The notes beneath the pieces are model-generated. The model was not told the DNA's origin. It made no database searches and saw nothing but the letters and a program-made list of their open reading frames with translations. Below, one piece after another: positions 7,068 through 10,602 of a stretch of 10,602 bases of DNA. Numbering within the stretch: position 1 is the stretch's first letter; the number at the start of each line of letters is the position of its first letter. Made by a program: the position numbers and the translations under genes. This stretch comes from Ilumatobacteraceae bacterium. Lineage in GTDB: Bacteria > Actinomycetota > Acidimicrobiia > Acidimicrobiales > Ilumatobacteraceae. The stretch spans positions 1 to 10,602 of the forward strand of contig JALOLG010000174.1 of assembly GCA_025456105.1 (NCBI GenBank). The letters are read 5' to 3'.

Positions 7068-8816
7068 CTACCGGTCGGTCGGAGCGAGCAGGCAGCGGCA
7101 CCCGGGGTGCGCCGGCGCCACCCGATGGCCCGTCGGGAAGGCCTCACCGGCCGGCACCGCACCCGCGAGTGCGTTGTCGTCGCAGTCGGGGCAGCCCGGC
7201 TCGGACGGGTCGACGGTCCACGCCACCGGCGCGCCCGGCTCGATCGCCGCCAGCAGCCCGCCACCGTGCGCCGCGCGCAGCAGGTCGTCGAGCTGCACGT
7301 CGATGTGCTGCGTCTTCCACTCGCGATACACCGCTCGCACGCGGCGGGCGACGTCGTCGTTGTCACCGGCGCCCTCCGAGACGGCGCGCTCGAGCCGGGT
7401 GCGCAGTGGCGTCACCAGGTCGGTGCCGAAGGCGGCGCGCGTGTCGGCGAGCACGCTGGCGGTGCGGTCGGCGGTGCCGGCGGCCGGTGGGTCGATCTCG
7501 GCAGCCCCGGCCGCCGCCGCGGCCGACAGCTCGTCGTGGATCGCGTCGGTGAAGCGGACGACGTGCTCGTCGTAGCCGGGCAGGAGCGTCTCGAGGGTGG
7601 TGACCGGCTCGCGCCGGCGGAGCAGGTCGAGCACGTCGTTCTGCTCGTCGGCCAGGACGCGCTTCAGCTTGCGCGCGGCGCCGACGATGAGCGGCGTGAG
7701 GGCCGCGTCGCGGCGAGCGAACGCCGTGTCGTCGGTGATCTCCTCGGCGTCGGGCACGATCTCGTCGGCGGTGCCGGTCTCGTCGTCGGTGCCGGTCTCG
7801 TCGGCGGCCACGGTCTCGTCGTCGGCCGCGGTCTCGACATCGGCCGCGGTCTCGACGTCGGGGGTGTCGCCCGGTGCCTCGCCGGTGTCGGTCTGCGTCT
7901 CGGCCCGCAGCCGGGCGAACAGCGCGACGACGTTGTCGGCACCCTGCGGCGCCGCCTCTGCCTCGGTCACGTCCTCGACGATCGCGTCCTCGACGGCCGC
8001 TTCCTCGACGACCGCGTCATCGGCGTCAGCCTCGACGATCGGTTCGACCGCCTCGTCGGCGGCGGGTTCGGCGGTCGCGGCCTCCACGACGGGCTCCGCC
8101 GCCGCCTGGTCGCGGGTGGGCTCGGGCTCGATCGTGGGCACGGGGCCGGTCGTCGGGCTGAGATCGAGATCGTCGAGGGGGCCCGTGAGCGGCGTCAGCT
8201 CGGCCACCACGTCGACCGCGACGGTGCGCGCCTTCTCGAACACCTGGAGCAGCCGGTCGCGGCCGATGATCAGCTGCTCGATCTGCAGGCGGGCCGCCTC
8301 GCGGCGCTTGGCCAGCTCGCCGAGCACCCGCTCGCGGTAGGCGCGGGCCTCGTTGACCATCTCGCGGCCCTGCTGCTTGGCGAGCGCCAGCTCGGCCTCG
8401 GCCTCGGCCGTCGACTCGCTGCGACGGCGTGCGATCTCGATCTCGGCATCGGCGCGGATGCGGCTGGCCTCGTCGGCGGCGTCGCGCAGGATCTTGGCCG
8501 CGCCCTCCTCGGCCTTCGCACGGATCTGCGCCGCGCTCTCGCGAGCGGTCTGCAGCACGCGCAGGGTCTCCTCGCCGAGCAGCTGCGCGACGGTGTCGTC
8601 GTCGAGGACCGGCGCCGCCGGCTGGGCCTCCTGGGCGAGGCGCAGCTCGCGCTCGAGGAACCGCTCGCGCTCCTGCAGCCGACCGAGCTCGGCCGCCACG
8701 GCCCGCAGCGCCTCACGGACCTCGGCCGTGTCGTACCCGCGGCGCGACGAGCTGAACGACGCCTCTGCGACCGAGGCCGGAGAGGCCGGATCGACACGCA
8801 CGCTCGAGACCGCCAT
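7068..8816 (-). CDS. DivIVA-like coiled-coil protein with acidic repeat linker and C-terminal phage head-morphogenesis-like Cys/His motif
   Basis: A 582-residue cytoplasmic protein. Residues 18-60 resemble the DivIVA N-terminal domain (Phe21, RRGYDTAEV at 25-33), followed by a long Ala/Glu/Arg coiled coil to about 205. A disordered acidic linker (about 225-365) follows; it contains hexapeptide repeats at about 320-352 and the short motif NVVALFARLRAE (295-306). The C-terminal part (about 370-582) is helical and ends in CPDC (542-545)...HR...HPGCRC (570-575). This arrangement of Cys542, Cys545, His564, His570, Cys573 and Cys575 looks like the metal-binding end of MuF/SPP1-gp7-type phage head-morphogenesis domains. 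DivIVA proteins mark curved membrane or the cell pole and organise envelope growth, so a role in envelope assembly fits its neighbours: a PDZ-Lon protease 54 bp upstream and UPF0182 11 nt downstream. The ATG at 8816 is supported by a -10-like hexamer 7 nt before it. The function of the tail is unknown. Confidence 0.85.
   Translation of the reverse strand: MAVSSVRVDPASPASVAEASFSSSRRGYDTAEVREALRAVAAELGRLQERERFLERELRLAQEAQPAAPVLDDDTVAQLLGEETLRVLQTARESAAQIRAKAEEGAAKILRDAADEASRIRADAEIEIARRRSESTAEAEAELALAKQQGREMVNEARAYRERVLGELAKRREAARLQIEQLIIGRDRLLQVFEKARTVAVDVVAELTPLTGPLDDLDLSPTTGPVPTIEPEPTRDQAAAEPVVEAATAEPAADEAVEPIVEADADDAVVEEAAVEDAIVEDVTEAEAAPQGADNVVALFARLRAETQTDTGEAPGDTPDVETAADVETAADDETVAADETGTDDETGTADEIVPDAEEITDDTAFARRDAALTPLIVGAARKLKRVLADEQNDVLDLLRRREPVTTLETLLPGYDEHVVRFTDAIHDELSAAAAAGAAEIDPPAAGTADRTASVLADTRAAFGTDLVTPLRTRLERAVSEGAGDNDDVARRVRAVYREWKTQHIDVQLDDLLRAAHGGGLLAAIEPGAPVAWTVDPSEPGCPDCDDNALAGAVPAGEAFPTGHRVAPAHPGCRCLLAPTDR
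7771..7860 (-). repeat. 18-bp tandem repeat, 5 copies, in the acidic linker of the DivIVA-like gene
   Basis: Five contiguous 18-nt units (7771-7788, 7789-7806, 7807-7824, 7825-7842, 7843-7860) share the plus-strand core CGGTCTCG-C-TCG; units 4 and 5 differ at one base. On the minus strand they encode the hexapeptides DVETAA, DVETAA, DDETVA, ADETGT and DDETGT. A decayed sixth copy may lie at 7753-7770. The unit is a multiple of three, so copy-number change would keep the frame. Confidence 0.85.
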
Positions 8817-8823
8817 CCGGGCA

Positions 8824-8829
8824 AGCGTA
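8824..8829 (-). promoter_or_regulatory. Candidate -10 element for leaderless transcription of the DivIVA-like gene
   Basis: TACGCT on the minus strand (TANNNT) is separated from the ATG at 8816 by exactly 7 nt (8817-8823), the same geometry as at the trpB2-like gene. No Shine-Dalgarno sequence is visible. A TTGCCA hexamer lies upstream (8852-8857), but its 22-nt spacing is too long for a normal -35. If real, the DivIVA-like and UPF0182 genes have their own promoter separate from the protease gene. Confidence 0.4.
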
Positions 8830-8870
8830 CGAAACCCGGCCGCGCGGGTGGTGGCAATCGGTGCTCGACG

Positions 8871-10103
8871 TCAGCCGGCGACGGGCTCGAGCGGATCGCC
8901 GCCCAGCCGCTCGAGCTCGGCCAGTGCCTCGTCGAGGTCGGCGACGGGGATGATCTCGAGCCCTGGCGCCGCCCGCCGCGCCGCTGCGATGTCATCGTCG
9001 CCCTGGGCCGTCGGCACCAGGAACACCTCGACGCCGGCCTGCTGCACGGCCGACGCCTTCTGGCGCAGTCCGCCGATCGGCCCGACGGAGCCGTCGAGCT
9101 CGATGGTGCCGGTGACCGCGACGCGGTCGCCGCCGAGCAGCTCGCCGGGCGACAGCTCGTCGATCAGGGCCAGCGTGAACGCCAAGCCGGCCGACGGCCC
9201 GCCGATGCGCCCGGTGTCGATGTCGACCTCGAACGGCAGCTCGACCCGACGGGTGTCGAAGGGCACGAAGCCCACGATCGTGCGGTCGGGGTCGCTCGGG
9301 GAGGCGATCAGCGGCACCGTCGCCGTGATCTCGCCCTCCTCGGGGCGATCGATCACGAGCTCGACCGTGTCGCCGGGCTCCTTGTCGGCGAGCACGCCGC
9401 TCAGGTCCTCCACGCCGGCGAGCTCGACACCATCGGCCTCGAGCAGCCGGTCACCGGGCTCGAGGAACTCGGCCGACGGCGCGAACTCCGCACACTCACG
9501 ACCGTCATCGGTGGTCTCGAGGCACACCAGCTCGCGGACCAGCACCTCGCCGGGCACGATGTCGACCTCGAAGCCGAGTGCCTCGAGCGCCACGAACTGA
9601 GCGGTCTGCTCGGCGGACCGCATCGACTCCAGCGCGAACACGCGCCGCTGCTCCGGTGTCTGCGCGCCGAACCGCTCGGTGGTGGTGAGGAACTGCACCG
9701 CCGGCTCGTCGCGGCCCGCCCACCACGACAGCAGCGACTGCTCGGGCTCGGTGACGGTGACGAAGTAGACGTCGCCGTCGGAGGGGAACTGCTCGGCCTC
9801 GCCGTCGAGCTCGCCGAAGCTGATGCGGTCACCGACGGGCTGGGCCGACGACGGCGTGCGCGCGTACGGCGTGGCCTCGCGCTCGCCGCTCGCCACCTCC
9901 TTGTCGGCGACGACGCTGGCCGGGAGGACGCCCGCCACCGCCACGAGTGCGAGGCCGCCGAGCCCGAGCACGGCCAGCGGCACGCCGTACCACCGGCGAC
10001 GAGCCGACGGGGCCACGGCTGCCGCCGCCGTCGTGGACGGGGCGGGCAGTATCGTCTCGGGTTGCGTGTCGGTCACTCTCGGGCTCTCGATCGAAACGGT
10101 CAC
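8871..10103 (-). CDS. Membrane-anchored PDZ and Lon-type (S16) serine protease, YlbL/Rv3194c-like
   Basis: A 410-residue protein with an N-terminal cytoplasmic tail (1-38), one membrane anchor (about 39-60) and an extracytoplasmic body. Residues about 205-265 resemble a degenerate PDZ domain (LEPGDRLLEADGVEL). Residues about 285-400 are a Lon proteolytic domain with catalytic Ser304 in GGPSAG and Lys349 in GGLRQKA, the classic Ser-Lys dyad, followed by EVFLVP. There is no AAA+ ATPase module, so this is the ATP-independent, membrane-tethered type. Rv3194c and B. subtilis YlbL have the same PDZ-Lon plan but are shorter (about 340); here the extra length is mainly in the N-terminal tail and the region before the PDZ. 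The start could be GTG 10103 or GTG 10076 (Val10), and neither has a strong ribosome-binding site. The gene lies upstream of the DivIVA-like and UPF0182 genes on the same strand. Targets are unknown. Confidence 0.9.
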   Translation of the reverse strand: MTVSIESPRVTDTQPETILPAPSTTAAAAVAPSARRRWYGVPLAVLGLGGLALVAVAGVLPASVVADKEVASGEREATPYARTPSSAQPVGDRISFGELDGEAEQFPSDGDVYFVTVTEPEQSLLSWWAGRDEPAVQFLTTTERFGAQTPEQRRVFALESMRSAEQTAQFVALEALGFEVDIVPGEVLVRELVCLETTDDGRECAEFAPSAEFLEPGDRLLEADGVELAGVEDLSGVLADKEPGDTVELVIDRPEEGEITATVPLIASPSDPDRTIVGFVPFDTRRVELPFEVDIDTGRIGGPSAGLAFTLALIDELSPGELLGGDRVAVTGTIELDGSVGPIGGLRQKASAVQQAGVEVFLVPTAQGDDDIAAARRAAPGLEIIPVADLDEALAELERLGGDPLEPVAG

Positions 10104-10116
10104 GACGCAGGCGGCC

Positions 10117-10404
10117 GTGATCCTCGGGCTGGCCGTGGCGGCGCTGGTGCTCGTCGGGTGGCGTCAGACTGCCAGAGCGCAGCCCCGTTCACACCGCGGC
10201 GGCCGCATCCCCACGCGTCGCGGGCCGGTGGAGGTGGAGCAGGCACCCACCACGCTGTACCGGCGCCCCGGCCCGATCCGCCGCCTGCTCGCGCTCGCCG
10301 CCTCGGGTGGGATCACCGTCGTCACCGGGATGATGCTCGCGACGATCGTCGGGTTCGCCGTGGCGTGGGTCGTCATCACCCTCACGTCGCTGCTGAAGCA
10401 GTGA
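10117..10404 (+). CDS. Small two-TM hypothetical membrane protein
   Basis: A 95-residue protein with an N-terminal hydrophobic segment (ILGLAVAALVLVGW, 2-15), a basic loop (about 16-56, containing TLYRRPGPIRR) and a second hydrophobic segment (about 62-90), ending in LLKQ. I do not recognise the family. The start is uncertain: GTG 10117 leaves a 13-bp gap to the divergent protease gene, whereas an in-frame GTG at 10066 would add 17 residues and overlap the protease start. A TATCGT hexamer at 10050-10055 could serve as a -10 for the longer version. The stop overlaps the start of the next gene (GTGA, 10401-10404), so the two are probably co-translated. Confidence 0.6.
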   Translation: MILGLAVAALVLVGWRQTARAQPRSHRGGRIPTRRGPVEVEQAPTTLYRRPGPIRRLLALAASGGITVVTGMMLATIVGFAVAWVVITLTSLLKQ

Positions 10405-10602
10405 GCGCACCGAGCCGGCGCGAGGTGATCGTCGCCGGGCACACGGGCGACCGCCACACCGCGCGCGACGGCCTCCAGTCAGCGGATCCCGACACACGCG
10501 CCTCGGCACTCGGCGCGCTCGACCGGCTCGGCGACCTCACGGCCGACGAGGTCGCCGCCGCGCTCGGCGACCCCAGCCCCGTCGTGCGGCGGCGGGCGGC
10601 CG
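10401..10602 (+). CDS. HEAT-repeat domain protein (N-terminal part, cut by window)
   Basis: From GTG 10401, 67 codons stay open to the right edge. After a short lead (REVIVAGHTGDRHTARDGL) the sequence shows two helix-turn-helix repeats of HEAT/PBS-lyase type, with the signature DPDTRASALGALDRLGDL followed by ALGDPSPVVRRRAA. Such repeats form protein-binding solenoids. The start overlaps the stop of the two-TM gene, indicating coupling. What it binds cannot be said from this fragment. Confidence 0.75.
   Translation, partial: MSAPSRREVIVAGHTGDRHTARDGLQSADPDTRASALGALDRLGDLTADEVAAALGDPSPVVRRRAA

Noticed and set aside
8834..8849. Inverted repeat ACCCG-6 nt-CGGGT between the protease and DivIVA-like genes, as a possible terminator
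   Set aside because: The stem is only 5 bp, there is no T-run on either strand, and such palindromes are frequent at this GC content.
8353..9600. Long Ser-rich plus-strand open frame
   Set aside because: It spans two well-supported minus-strand genes and reads as Ser/Arg/Ala low-complexity sequence, typical of the opposite strand of GC-rich genes.
1..10602. Mobile element, CRISPR, defence island or phage region
   Set aside because: No transposase, integrase, repeat-spacer pattern or phage gene set was seen. The phage-like motif is confined to the end of one chromosomal gene.

Overview
This is a very GC-rich window, with a strong preference for G or C at third codon positions. The gene content points to a high-GC actinobacterium. 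A lineage such as Acidimicrobiia/Ilumatobacter is my best guess from the look of the UPF0182, DivIVA-like and HEAT-repeat proteins, but this is inference and no marker gene is present. Almost all of the window is coding; the longest gap between genes is about 54 bp. I see no rRNA, tRNA, CRISPR array, transposase or integrase.

Left part (1-3539, minus strand): a two-gene unit read right to left. The first gene encodes a TrpB2-type, PLP-dependent tryptophan-synthase-beta-like enzyme. Its stop overlaps the start (TGATG) of a large molybdenum-hydroxylase subunit of the CoxL/xanthine dehydrogenase family. That subunit carries the 'form II' active-site loop AYRGAGR and runs off the left edge. The TrpB2-like protein appears to lack about 25 residues that normally include the catalytic-Glu/carboxylate-binding loop (ETGAGQ[W/H]G).

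Middle (3576-4202, plus strand): a small gene for a Pro/Ala-rich protein with a coiled-coil C-terminal half. It is divergent from the trpB2-like gene and ends back to back with the next minus-strand gene.

Right-centre (4203-10103, minus strand): three genes in one direction. They are a membrane-anchored PDZ/Lon-type (S16) protease, a DivIVA-like coiled-coil protein with an acidic repeat linker and a C-terminal Cys/His motif like that of phage head-morphogenesis proteins, and a UPF0182 seven-TM membrane protein. The PDZ-Lon protein and UPF0182 are neighbours in mycobacteria (Rv3194c-Rv3193c), so this is a conserved envelope-associated neighbourhood with the DivIVA-like gene placed between them. 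The UPF0182 gene is broken here: the reading frame shifts near 5910 and roughly 25 conserved codons are missing.

Right edge (10117-10602, plus strand): a small two-TM protein, translationally coupled (GTGA) to the start of a HEAT-repeat protein that runs off the window.

The most notable signals are two conserved-segment losses of similar size (about 75 nt each) in unrelated genes less than 3 kb apart, the DivIVA-like/phage-head-motif protein, the trpB2-CoxL pairing, and two genes whose -10-like hexamer sits exactly 7 nt before the ATG, which suggests leaderless mRNAs.
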